Source of the DNA: CBDFLA01 sp965248915 | GTDB lineage: Bacteria > Pseudomonadota > Alphaproteobacteria > M2410 | Length of the DNA: 16,579 nt | Reading direction: 5' to 3' | NCBI GenBank assembly: GCA_965248915.1 | Contig: CBDFLA010000002.1 | Coordinates: 1-16,579 of the forward strand | Shown: piece after piece, positions 8,881-16,422 of the stretch | How the letters are laid out: the number at the start of each line of letters is the position of its first letter | How positions within the stretch are numbered: the first letter of the stretch is position 1 | Notes under the pieces: generated by a model | What the model was told of the DNA's origin: nothing | Database searches by the model: none | Seen by the model: only the letters and a program-made list of their open reading frames with translations | Program-made: the position numbers and the translations under genes

Positions 8881-10356
8881 CTAAGAGTCCTCCTCGGTGA
8901 AAACCCGTGTGATCTCAGTGTCGTTCGTATGTTCTCTGTAGGCCTTAAACAGCAAATTTCTTGCGACTTTCAACCGGTATTCGGCAGATGCACGAAGGTC
9001 TGAAATAGGGGAGAAATCCAGTGCAAGCGCATTTGCGGCATATTCGATCGATTGTTTTGAAAGCGTTTTTCCGAGCAGAGCTTGTTCGCAATGTAAGGCA
9101 CGTTTTGGTGTGGTTGCCATGCCACCAAATGCAATGCTCACGTCGGTGATTTGGTTCTGGTCTATTGACATCCTGACCGCTGCACACAGAGCAGATATAT
9201 CTTGGTCGTATCGTTTGGCAATTTTGTAGATTCTCATCCAATGGGACGATTTGGGTTTTGGAATAACGATTTCTCTTATGAACTCACCGGCACGCAAGTC
9301 TTGTTGTCCATAGTCAATGAAGAATTGGGACAAAGGGATCTCTCGAATGCCCGTGGAGTTTTGAATTCTAAGCTTAGCATTGAGCACGAGAAGCGCTGGC
9401 GGCATATCACCGATGGGAGACCCATTTGCGATGTTTCCGCCTACCGTGCCACTGTTTCGGATTTGATGAGATCCAATGCGTTTGATTAGATGCGATAGAT
9501 CATCTGAAAATTCGGTCAGGTACGGGAGAAGGTTTGCATAGGTGACACCTGCTCCAACAATTAGAGCTCCCTTCTCCGAGGTCACCAGTTGTAATTCTTC
9601 GACCCTATGAAGCGCGACCACGGTGTTCAATCTACTATGTTGCTTGGTTACCCACAGTCCAACGTCGGTCCCGCCGGCCAATATGGTCGATTCCGGGTGT
9701 TCGCTCAGAAACCCTGCCAATTCTGAGCAAGTTCTGGGCGCGATGTACTGCATAGGAGGGTCAGAAGGCTTCTGTTGGCATGTGTATGCGAGAGTCTCCT
9801 CATTTTCGATGCGATTGAGGAGGTCAATGATTCCCTCCTGTTCAATAGCCGTTTGAACCGGATTCTCGTAGGAGAACATCTTACGTCCGGCCTCGAGTAT
9901 CGGCCCATATCCTGTGCACCGACACAAATTGCCGGCAAGGCGATCATATAATTCTGATTTCGTTGGATGCTGACCATCGTGATAAATACTGTAGAGAGAC
10001 ATGACGAACCCGGGGGTGCAAAATCCACATTGCGACCCATGAGTTTCGACGAGGGCTTGCTGAGCGGGATGGAGCGATTGTGGGGGCTGCGCAACATCTT
10101 CAACTGTGATTATGTGTTTGCCGTCCAGCATAGGTACAAAGAGAATGCATGCATTTACAGCAGTATAGGTGATCGACCGATTCTTGAGTTCACCTACTAC
10201 CACTGTACATGCGCCACAATCTCCCTCAGCACACCCTTCTTTTGTCCCTGTGCGCCTGAATTTCTTACGCAGGAGGTTGAGTACGGTCATTGTTGGCTCA
10301 ACATCGCGAAGAGACACGAGTTCCATTCCAAGTACAAATTGAATTGAGTCCCGCAC
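8881..10356 (-). CDS. xdhA: Xanthine dehydrogenase, iron-sulfur/FAD subunit
   Basis: Small subunit that carries electrons from molybdenum through two [2Fe-2S] clusters to FAD and NAD+. 491 residues. The N-terminal plant-type ferredoxin cluster is GCAEGDCGAC (Cys42, 47, 50) plus Cys70. The second cluster is CGFC (110, 113) with CRC (145, 147) in the NLCRCTGYGPILEAG stretch. The FAD-binding domain shows AGGTD (227-231) and NSGTVGGNIANGSPIGD (301-317), and a CO-dehydrogenase-like flavoprotein C-terminal domain follows. The start is GTG 10356, supported by a G-rich GGGGGAG about 8 nt upstream. It begins 3 nt after the uraH stop and ends one base before xdhB. The fused Fe-S/FAD arrangement is the bacterial two-subunit type. 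Confidence 0.96.
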   Translation of the reverse strand: MRDSIQFVLGMELVSLRDVEPTMTVLNLLRKKFRRTGTKEGCAEGDCGACTVVVGELKNRSITYTAVNACILFVPMLDGKHIITVEDVAQPPQSLHPAQQALVETHGSQCGFCTPGFVMSLYSIYHDGQHPTKSELYDRLAGNLCRCTGYGPILEAGRKMFSYENPVQTAIEQEGIIDLLNRIENEETLAYTCQQKPSDPPMQYIAPRTCSELAGFLSEHPESTILAGGTDVGLWVTKQHSRLNTVVALHRVEELQLVTSEKGALIVGAGVTYANLLPYLTEFSDDLSHLIKRIGSHQIRNSGTVGGNIANGSPIGDMPPALLVLNAKLRIQNSTGIREIPLSQFFIDYGQQDLRAGEFIREIVIPKPKSSHWMRIYKIAKRYDQDISALCAAVRMSIDQNQITDVSIAFGGMATTPKRALHCEQALLGKTLSKQSIEYAANALALDFSPISDLRASAEYRLKVARNLLFKAYREHTNDTEITRVFTEEDS

Positions 10357-10359
10357 TCC

Positions 10360-10725
10360 CTAACTCCCCCGATATGTCGAATATCCGAAGGGTGAAACTA
10401 GGAGGGGCACATGGTAGTGGGATGAGAGGTCCGAAATATTGAAATGCAGGACAACGCAATCTAAGAAAGGCGGGTCAGGCAGATCATGACCCAAATTTTT
10501 GAAATACTCACCGATGTCAAATTCAAGAACGTACTGACCAACTGCCATATCCGTCCCCTCCAAAAGCGGTGCATCGCACCTTCCGTCTTGGTTCGTCTTT
10601 TCTGACGTCAAAGGGGTATCGGGGCTCTGAGATTTGTTTACCCGTTTCAGCCTAATCTGAACGCCTGCTGCAGGTTGGCCGGAAGCGGTATCCAATACAT
10701 GCGTCGTAAGGCGGCCGGTGGTCAT
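10360..10725 (-). CDS. uraH: 5-hydroxyisourate hydrolase (transthyretin-like)
   Basis: Hydrolyses 5-hydroxyisourate, the product of PuuD, to 2-oxo-4-hydroxy-4-carboxy-5-ureidoimidazoline (OHCU). 121 residues, standard for the family. All signatures are present: LTTHVLD with His9, GRC with Arg49, HYHVPLL with His103 and the C-terminal YRGS tetrapeptide that marks HIU hydrolases among transthyretin-like proteins. ATG 10725 is chosen because the protein then starts at the family's usual N terminus. An alternative GTG at 10764 would overlap the operator. First gene of the leftward uraH-xdhABC run, divergent from puuE. Confidence 0.95.
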   Translation of the reverse strand: MTTGRLTTHVLDTASGQPAAGVQIRLKRVNKSQSPDTPLTSEKTNQDGRCDAPLLEGTDMAVGQYVLEFDIGEYFKNLGHDLPDPPFLDCVVLHFNISDLSSHYHVPLLVSPFGYSTYRGS

Positions 10726-10750
10726 GATCCTGCTTGTTTTCTTGATCGAC

Positions 10751-10779
10751 TTGAAGTACAACACTGAAACGTTTAAGTT
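10751..10779 (+). promoter_or_regulatory. Candidate sigma-70 promoter for puuE-uraD-alc-adenine deaminase operon
   Basis: TTGAAG (10751-10756) and TAAGTT (10774-10779) are separated by exactly 17 bases. Each matches four of the six consensus positions. The predicted operator lies in the spacer and overlaps the -10, as expected for a repressor site. This is pattern-based only; the window shows no transcript evidence. Confidence 0.35.
10764..10777. promoter_or_regulatory. Predicted operator in the uraH/puuE divergent promoter region
   Basis: CTGAAACGTTTAAG, a near-palindrome (one mismatched pair) around AAACGTTT, 13 of 14 identical to the aceB site. It is the only obvious motif in the gap of about 118 bases between the uraH and puuE starts and could control both directions at once. 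It would sit in the promoter spacer on the puuE side. Regulator class inferred from the central CG: LacI family. Confidence 0.68.
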
Positions 10780-10843
10780 AAGAGATCATGTCCGATTGAA
10801 GGGTTGATTGCAAGCCAAATCAGCCGCCGTCTTGGAGAATTCG

Positions 10844-11767
10844 TTGAGCCAGCAAAATGACCATCGTTACCCAAGAGATCTTTGTGGATATGGGCCGAGA
10901 CTGCCAAACGCAAACTGGCCAAACGGTGCGCGTTTGGCCGTTCAGGTCGTCCTGAATTTTGAGGAAGGCGGGGAAAACTGCGTACTGCACGGCGATGGGC
11001 GGGCGGAGACTTTCCTTTCCGAAATCGCCGATGCGCCCAAGATTGTCGGCGCACGGCATATGAGTATGGAATCGGTCTACGAGTACGGAAGCCGAGTCGG
11101 AGTTTGGCGACTGATCGAGTTGTTCAAAAAGCATGACGTGCCAATTACAGTATTCGCCGTTGCAACTGCTTTGGCACGCGTTCCTGAATTGGCGAAGGTC
11201 TTTTGTGAGCTTGACTATGAGATTTGCAGTCATGGTTACAAGTGGATTGATTATCAACAGGTCAGTTCTGACACCGAACGCGACCACATTCGCAAATCTG
11301 TCGAACTGCTCACTCAGTTAACCGGAGAACCGCCATTGGGTTGGTACACCGGTCGTACGAGTCCAAACACTCGACGGCTTATCGTGGAGGAGGGTGGATT
11401 TCTCTATGATGCGGACGACTACAACGATGACCTCCCCCATTGGGTTACTGTGAATGGCAAACCGCATTTGGTTGTGCCCTATACGCTTGATACTAATGAT
11501 ATGCGATTTGCGACAGGACAGGGATTTGGTACTGGGAGTGATTTTTTCCGATATCTGAAAGACACATTTGATGTTCTCTATCTGGAAGGTGCGCACCACC
11601 CCAAGATGATGTCGGTTGGTCTTCACTGCCGCATAGCGGGGCGACCAGGGCGAAGTGCCGCTGTCGACCGTTTTCTCACCTACGCGAAATCTCATGCAGA
11701 TGTTTGGTTTTGTCGCCGGATCGATATTGCCAATCATTGGCGTGAACAACATCCCTACCGAACATAA
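10844..11767 (+). CDS. puuE: Allantoinase PuuE (polysaccharide-deacetylase fold)
   Basis: Hydrolyses S-allantoin to allantoate. It belongs to the metal-independent PuuE class, derived from the NodB polysaccharide deacetylase fold and unrelated to the amidohydrolase allantoinase AllB. About 307 residues. Landmarks: YPRDLCGYG near the N terminus, NWPNGARLAVQ (24-34), NFEEGGE (38-44), ITVFAVATAL (101-110), CSHGYKW (128-134), GWYTGRTSPNTR, a YDADDYNDDLP loop and GLHCRIAGRPGR near the C terminus. TTG 10844 is preferred because GGAG lies 6 nt upstream and the resulting N terminus fits the family; TTG 10808 would add 12 residues without a ribosome binding site. It is the first gene of the rightward operon, 14 nt before uraD. 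Confidence 0.93.
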   Translation: MSQQNDHRYPRDLCGYGPRLPNANWPNGARLAVQVVLNFEEGGENCVLHGDGRAETFLSEIADAPKIVGARHMSMESVYEYGSRVGVWRLIELFKKHDVPITVFAVATALARVPELAKVFCELDYEICSHGYKWIDYQQVSSDTERDHIRKSVELLTQLTGEPPLGWYTGRTSPNTRRLIVEEGGFLYDADDYNDDLPHWVTVNGKPHLVVPYTLDTNDMRFATGQGFGTGSDFFRYLKDTFDVLYLEGAHHPKMMSVGLHCRIAGRPGRSAAVDRFLTYAKSHADVWFCRRIDIANHWREQHPYRT

Positions 11768-11781
11768 TCTCAGAGGTTCAA

Positions 11782-12348
11782 ATGACCGAAGCCGCAATTG
11801 AAAAGGTGTCCATTCCGATGTTCTCAGAGCCTCCTAGTACTTTAAACAGGGCCGAGTTCCAAAGGGTTTATGGAGAGATCTATGAGAATGCCCCTTGGAT
11901 TTCGGAGTGCGTATGGGAGCAAACTTTTGGCATGGGGATAAACGACATTCACTCTCTGCATGAGAGATTTGTTGCGGTGGTGGAGGGTGCGGAAGAAAGA
12001 GAAAGGATCGATCTCATCCGAGGTCACCCTGAACTGGCAGATCGTGTTGCATTGAAAGAAGGGCTTACTTCGGCGTCTCAGAGTGAACAAGAAGGCGCCG
12101 GTCTCGACAATTGTTCCGAAGCCGAATTTGGTAAATTTCGGAGTCTAAATGCTCAGTACCGGACGAAATTCGATTTCCCATTTGTCATTGCCGTGAAAGG
12201 GCGGTCACGAAATGAAATTCTAGACGTTCTTGAGCATCGATTGATGAATGAGAGACAAGCGGAAATTGAGGGGGCGATAAGGCAAATTCATCGGATTGCC
12301 TACCTTAGGCTTATTGAGTTGCGCACCGAGCCACGTCATGTTTTGTAA
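11782..12348 (+). CDS. uraD: OHCU decarboxylase
   Basis: Decarboxylates 2-oxo-4-hydroxy-4-carboxy-5-ureidoimidazoline stereospecifically to S-allantoin, completing urate breakdown after PuuD and UraH. 188 residues. The catalytic His is in RGHPELAD (His82), and the second signature SEQEGAGLDN (101-110) supplies the conserved Glu and Gln. The following stretch FRSLNAQYRTKFDFPFVIAV is the usual family segment. ATG 11782 has AGAGG 5 nt upstream. Its last 11 bases overlap the alc start. The protein is about 15-20 residues longer at the N terminus than the shortest members of the family, with nothing recognisable there. Confidence 0.94.
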   Translation: MTEAAIEKVSIPMFSEPPSTLNRAEFQRVYGEIYENAPWISECVWEQTFGMGINDIHSLHERFVAVVEGAEERERIDLIRGHPELADRVALKEGLTSASQSEQEGAGLDNCSEAEFGKFRSLNAQYRTKFDFPFVIAVKGRSRNEILDVLEHRLMNERQAEIEGAIRQIHRIAYLRLIELRTEPRHVL

Positions 12349-13315
12349 ACCAACAAACCTCGCCGACCCGAGATTGGGGGCAGAGGTTGTTTTTGCTACG
12401 GACGACTTCTTTGCGGTTAAGGAGAGACTAATTGAGCCAAAGAATCCAATCTTCGTTGAAGATAAGTATGATGAAAACGGGAAATGGATGGATGGTTGGG
12501 AATCGCGTCGGCGACGCGATGATGGGCACGATCATGCAATCGTTCGATTAGGCGCACCAGCGAAAATTCATGAAGTGGAGATCGACACCGCATTCTTTAC
12601 GGGGAATTTTCCGCCTGCCGCTTCTCTAGAAGTTACCAACTGTGCCGATCGCATTCCAAGTGGCGATGTTGTTTGGGATCAACTCATTGAGCCGACCGCA
12701 CTTCGTGGCAATCACCTTCATACATATGAGAACCTCGATTGTGCACCAATCACTCACGTGAGGCTCAGCATTTTTCCGGACGGGGGGATTGCGCGGTTGA
12801 GACTGTTTGGGTGTTTTCTTCCGACGGCAGGGGGAAGCGATGCGAATCTCGCCGACGCCCGCCAAGGCGCCAGAGCAGTCTGTTGCAATGACCAGCACTT
12901 TGGTTCGTTTGGGAATATTCTTCTGCCGACCAAGCCCCAGTCTATGGCAGAAGGATGGGAGACCCGTCGGCGCCGTGAGCCTGGATATGACTGGGGGATT
13001 CTCGAACTCGCCAGGCCGGGTACCGTATCCGAGGTCATTGTCGACACCTCTTTCTTTAAGGGAAATTTCCCCCACAGGATATCCGTTCAGGGTGCCTGTT
13101 TGCGCGATGTTGCGGATGCGGCATTGCCCGCCGCCTCTCACTGTTGGCCATATCTACTACCCGAAGTTTCTTTGAGTGCGGATTCTGTTTCTCACTTTGC
13201 CAAGGAGCTACCCACTCTTGGCCCTGTTAGCCACGCGCGTATAAATCTCATTCCAGATGGGGGAATTTCTCGATTGTATTTGCTCAGTAATTTTGAAGAG
13301 AGGGATAAGGAATGA
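12338..13315 (+). CDS. alc: Allantoicase (allantoate amidinohydrolase)
   Basis: Hydrolyses allantoate to S-ureidoglycolate and urea. 325 residues formed of two tandem copies of the allantoicase fold. Repeat one has WMDGWESRRRR (50-60), DTAFFTGNFPP (about 83-93) and FPDGGIARLRLFG (146-158). Repeat two has MAEGWETRRRRE (203-214), DTSFFKGNFP (236-245) and IPDGGISRLYLL near the end. ATG 12338 overlaps the uraD end by 11 bases and gives the family N terminus NLADPRLGAEV. A longer in-frame start at 12296 would only extend into uraD coding sequence. The stop codon overlaps the start of the next gene (ATGA). A ureide pathway through allantoicase yields urea, unlike the ammonia-releasing allantoate amidohydrolase route. 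Confidence 0.94.
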   Translation: MFCKPTNLADPRLGAEVVFATDDFFAVKERLIEPKNPIFVEDKYDENGKWMDGWESRRRRDDGHDHAIVRLGAPAKIHEVEIDTAFFTGNFPPAASLEVTNCADRIPSGDVVWDQLIEPTALRGNHLHTYENLDCAPITHVRLSIFPDGGIARLRLFGCFLPTAGGSDANLADARQGARAVCCNDQHFGSFGNILLPTKPQSMAEGWETRRRREPGYDWGILELARPGTVSEVIVDTSFFKGNFPHRISVQGACLRDVADAALPAASHCWPYLLPEVSLSADSVSHFAKELPTLGPVSHARINLIPDGGISRLYLLSNFEERDKE

Positions 13316-14322
13316 ATCGATCCGAATTCATTGCAAAACTTCCAAAGGCAGAACTCCATCTTCACTTAGAGGGTAGTCTCGAACCCGAATTGATGTTTGC
13401 TCTTGCGCGAAGAAACGAGGTTGAGATTCCATTCTCGAGTGTCGACGAGGTTCGTCGCGCCTATGACTTCCAAGACCTGCAGGAATTCCTTGATATCTAC
13501 TATCAGGGCATGAACGTTCTCAAGACTGAGCAGGACTACTATGACCTTACAATCGCTTACTTGAGGCGAGTTAGCGAAGACAATGTTCGCCACGTCGAAG
13601 TATTCTTCGACCCGCAAGGCCACACCGGGCGGGGCATTGGATTCGATGTGTTCATGCCGGGTTTTGTTAATGCGCTTTCAGTGGGTCGTGAAGAGCTTGG
13701 TATTACCTCGAAACTCATTATGTGCTTCTTGCGACATCTGAGCGAGAATTCGGCTCTTGAGACATTGGATACGGCGCGGCACTACCTTGGCGACATCCAT
13801 GCCGTAGGACTTGATTCTTCAGAAGTGGGTCATCCACCTTCGAAGTTTTCGAAAGTCTTTGCGCAGGCAAAAGAAATGGGCCTGAAGTGCGTGGCGCATG
13901 CCGGCGAAGAGGGGCCGCCTGACTATGTTTGGGAGGCTCTAGACACTCTACGTGTCGACCGTCTCGATCACGGCAATCGTTCCATAGAGGATCTCTCGCT
14001 TGTGGAGCGACTGAAGAACGATGAAATCACCCTCACAGTGTGTCCATTGTCAAACCTTCGGCTTTGCGTTGTTACCGATCTGAGAAAACATCCCATAAGA
14101 GAGATGTTGAATGCAGGCCTAAAGGCGACCGTCAATTCAGATGATCCAGCCTACTTTGGTGGCTATATGACAGACAACTTCGTGCAAGTGGCCGACGCGC
14201 TTGAATTGTCGTTTCCCGAAATTGCCGAATTGGCCAAGAACGGATTTACGGGATCATTTCTTCCTGAGGAGGAGATTGAACGACACGTAAGCGATATTGA
14301 ACACATGTTGGCTCGGGCCTAA
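13312..14322 (+). CDS. Adenine deaminase (adenosine/adenine deaminase family)
   Basis: Predicted to deaminate adenine to hypoxanthine plus ammonia, feeding xanthine dehydrogenase. 336 residues, TIM-barrel Zn hydrolase. Zinc and catalytic residues are present: His16 and His18 in ELHLHLEG, His196 and Glu199 in AHAGEEGPP, His220 in RLDHG, Asp277 and Asp278 in NSDDPAYFGGY. The substrate loop GLDSSEVGHPPSKF (166-179) is of the adenine deaminase type (fungal Aah1-like) and differs from the GDE-type loop of adenosine deaminases, so adenine is the favoured substrate. The presence of AMP nucleosidase, which makes adenine, in the next operon agrees. ATG 13312 overlaps the alc stop, so translation is probably coupled. 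Its TAA overlaps the allA TAG from the other strand. Confidence 0.9.
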   Translation: MNRSEFIAKLPKAELHLHLEGSLEPELMFALARRNEVEIPFSSVDEVRRAYDFQDLQEFLDIYYQGMNVLKTEQDYYDLTIAYLRRVSEDNVRHVEVFFDPQGHTGRGIGFDVFMPGFVNALSVGREELGITSKLIMCFLRHLSENSALETLDTARHYLGDIHAVGLDSSEVGHPPSKFSKVFAQAKEMGLKCVAHAGEEGPPDYVWEALDTLRVDRLDHGNRSIEDLSLVERLKNDEITLTVCPLSNLRLCVVTDLRKHPIREMLNAGLKATVNSDDPAYFGGYMTDNFVQVADALELSFPEIAELAKNGFTGSFLPEEEIERHVSDIEHMLARA

Positions 14323-14831
14323 GGGGAGAGGGTGAGCCGATCAGTGTCGATGCGAACTGGAGGATCCAGTGGAGCTTCAACACAATTTTCGCCTGGCCCC
14401 GCGCGGTCAATAACCAAGAAATCGCTGACTTCATGAAGTGCCAGGCAATAGTGATGCCACACGCCACGGCGGTAGTTGACACCTTGATTTGATCCCGCGA
14501 GAAAGCATCGTAATTGTGATGTTTCCAACCTGCCAGGTGGCGCAACAACGACCAGATATGGCCGACCCGAAAGAGGGTAGAACAATTGGCTGGACAGGGG
14601 GTGGTTCTCCATAAGTTCTAGCTCTAATTGCTCACCGATCGGATTTGACCTGTAAAGGTGAGTCGTCGGATCTCCGTTTTCTTCCTGTACGTCGATGTGC
14701 GCAAGGTCGTTGAACTTCTTGGTTGTTCCGTAGTTAATGACTTCTGGGAGGATATTTCCCTCGAAACCGATGACATCTCCGAATGCTGAAAACTGGGTCG
14801 CGGACAAGGGTTCCGGTTTAAGAATGCGCAT
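14319..14831 (-). CDS. allA: Ureidoglycolate lyase
   Basis: Splits S-ureidoglycolate, the allantoicase product, to glyoxylate and urea; the glyoxylate then goes to malate synthase. 170 residues, the family's usual size. Cupin-like fold signatures: HLYRSNP (58-64), LMENHPLSSQLFYPLSG (73-89), NYRRGVWHHY (119-128, paired His) and FLVIDRAGPGENC (138-150). ATG 14831 has GAGG 5 nt upstream. It follows amn by 8 nt, so the two form an operon. Its TAG stop shares bases with the TAA stop of the convergent adenine deaminase gene. Confidence 0.94.
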   Translation of the reverse strand: MRILKPEPLSATQFSAFGDVIGFEGNILPEVINYGTTKKFNDLAHIDVQEENGDPTTHLYRSNPIGEQLELELMENHPLSSQLFYPLSGRPYLVVVAPPGRLETSQLRCFLAGSNQGVNYRRGVWHHYCLALHEVSDFLVIDRAGPGENCVEAPLDPPVRIDTDRLTLSP

Positions 14832-14839
14832 AAAAACCT

Positions 14840-16306
14840 CTATCTAAATGCCGGTTCGTCGAATGACCTGAGTTTGCGAGAGTGCAGGCTGCCTTCCACG
14901 GCTTCTTGTTTGAGTAGTTCCAAGGCACGTATTCCTATTTTCAAATGTTGACTGACGCGCTCTTCGTAAAATGCATCAGCCATTCCTGGAAGTTTGATTT
15001 CTCCGTGCAATGGGCGGTCTGAAACACAAAGCAAAGTGCCGTAAGGCACACGAAAGCGGAATCCGTTTGCTGCAATCGTCGCTGACTCCATATCGATGGC
15101 AATTGCCCGTGAAAGGTTAAGCCGCGTTGAGAGTTTGTCGTGTCGAAGTTCCCAGTTGCGGTCATCTGTCGTCACCACTGTTCCTGTGCGCAGGCGCTCC
15201 TTCAGTTCGCTTCTCTTCAAACCGGTTACTTGGGACACAGCTGTTGCCATGGCAAGTTGAACTTCCGCGATAGTGGGCAGAGGGATCGCTGACGGTAACA
15301 CATCATCCAGCACATGATCGTCGCGCAAATAGGCGTGCGCCAGGACATAATCACCTAGTCGTTGTCGATTTCTCAACCCGCCACAGTGGCCGACCATTAG
15401 CCAGCAATGGGGCCGCAATACAGCAAGATGGTCTGTTATGGTCTTGGCATTTGAGGGCCCGACACCAATGTTGACGAGCGTTATTCCCATGTTCTCCCCA
15501 TCGCAAAGGTGGTAAGCGGGCATTTGAGGCAATTTTGAAATTGGCTCAACCGCTTCTTTCATGTCTTTTGTGGTTACACGATTGCCTGGTTCGACAAAGG
15601 ACTCATAGTCACCGTTCAATACCGCGGTCTTGCCAAAATTGATGAACTCGTCAACGTAACGCTGATAGTTGGTGAATAGAACGAATCTTTGAAAGTAACG
15701 TGGCTCAGTCCCGGTGTAGTGGCGCATTCTGTGAAGTGAGTAATCCACTCGTTCGGCAGAAAAGAGCGCCAAGGGCCAATGTCGATTGTCGGCATGCCAA
15801 TTGCTTCCATCAACGATACCGTCATTCGTTGCAGTGAGATCCGGCATTGCGAAGTGCCGACTTATTGCTTCTCGGTCCTTGCGCGATACTTGAGCGGTTG
15901 CCTCTTCGACGGCGAACGGCATTGGAATTGGGGTCTCGCTCGTACCGACATAGATTGGGCCGCCATAACGTTCGAATAGGAGGGCCAATTGTTCACGGTA
16001 GTAATGTTCGAACAGGTGAGGAGCCGTCAACGTCGTTCCGTGTATGCCAGGCGCATGCAGGCTTCCAAAAGCCAAATGGCCCTCAGTCATTATTTGGTCC
16101 GGTGTCGCACTCACACATACGTAGGGGTAATAACCATTTCTGACGTACTCACTGTTGCGGTGGTCTAGGAACCGATCGAATGATGATTTGATCGCCTGAA
16201 TTGCCTCCCGGTAGCGCTTACCGATTTCGGCCAGGGCCTCGCCTGGGCTGTCACAAGCTACGACATTTTGAGCTTCGATACATCCTATGTCCGATATTCG
16301 TGCCAT
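14840..16306 (-). CDS. amn: AMP nucleosidase
   Basis: Cleaves AMP to adenine and ribose 5-phosphate. 488 residues, the normal length. The N-terminal AMP nucleosidase-specific domain covers roughly the first 170 residues, with NGYYPYVCVSATPDQIMTEG. The C-terminal nucleoside-phosphorylase-like catalytic domain shows NIGVGPSNAKTITDH, MVGHCGGLRNRQRLGDYVLA, a YLRDDHVLD stretch, AIDMESATIAANGFRFRVP and LLCVSDRPLHGE. ATG 16306 has GGGGAG a few bases upstream. It is first in an operon with allA and divergent from the nucleoside transporter, with the shared operator between. Joining Amn to ureide degradation gives a direct AMP to adenine to hypoxanthine entry without adenosine or inosine. Confidence 0.95.
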   Translation of the reverse strand: MARISDIGCIEAQNVVACDSPGEALAEIGKRYREAIQAIKSSFDRFLDHRNSEYVRNGYYPYVCVSATPDQIMTEGHLAFGSLHAPGIHGTTLTAPHLFEHYYREQLALLFERYGGPIYVGTSETPIPMPFAVEEATAQVSRKDREAISRHFAMPDLTATNDGIVDGSNWHADNRHWPLALFSAERVDYSLHRMRHYTGTEPRYFQRFVLFTNYQRYVDEFINFGKTAVLNGDYESFVEPGNRVTTKDMKEAVEPISKLPQMPAYHLCDGENMGITLVNIGVGPSNAKTITDHLAVLRPHCWLMVGHCGGLRNRQRLGDYVLAHAYLRDDHVLDDVLPSAIPLPTIAEVQLAMATAVSQVTGLKRSELKERLRTGTVVTTDDRNWELRHDKLSTRLNLSRAIAIDMESATIAANGFRFRVPYGTLLCVSDRPLHGEIKLPGMADAFYEERVSQHLKIGIRALELLKQEAVEGSLHSRKLRSFDEPAFR

Positions 16307-16338
16307 TCATCTCCCCATACCTAATTATCTGCAAAGTC

Positions 16339-16344
16339 ACTATA
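16339..16344 (-). promoter_or_regulatory. Candidate -10 element for amn-allA
   Basis: On the minus strand this reads TATAGT, five of six bases of the -10 consensus. Transcription would start about 25 bases before the amn ATG. The expected -35 position, about 17 bases upstream, falls on the TTAAAC half of the predicted operator, so a bound regulator would block RNA polymerase. Pattern-based only. Confidence 0.4.
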
Positions 16345-16354
16345 ACACATCTTG

Positions 16355-16368
16355 ATGAAACGTTTAAG
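16355..16368. promoter_or_regulatory. Predicted operator in the amn/nupC divergent region
   Basis: ATGAAACGTTTAAG, third copy of the palindrome: TGAAACGTTTAAGT is identical to the uraH/puuE site over 14 bases. It lies in the only intergenic gap between amn-allA and the transporter gene. The arm match is slightly imperfect, as at the uraH/puuE site. On the plus strand a weak promoter (TTGATG at 16352-16357, TACAGA at 16375-16380, spacing 17) would enclose it. Confidence 0.65.
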
Positions 16369-16422
16369 TCTTGATACAGAAGAGAGATCTCATGGGTTTC
16401 ATTAGTCCAAAAGTTGAAAGGA

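Noticed and set aside
9967..10347. 126-codon open frame antisense to xdhA
   Set aside because: It lies wholly within well-conserved xdhA coding sequence, has no family features and no ribosome binding site; it is a shadow of the real frame.
10917..10939. Perfect 9-bp inverted repeat with 5-base loop (GGCCAAACG ... CGTTTGGCC)
   Set aside because: It lies inside puuE and encodes the conserved NWPNGAR region. A 9-bp perfect stem with a short loop is expected about once by chance in 16.5 kb, and the sequence does not match the AAACGTTT operator.
14310..14338. GGCTC ... GAGCC stem at the adenine deaminase/allA junction as a bidirectional terminator
   Set aside because: Five pairs with a 19-base loop and no T tract on either side.
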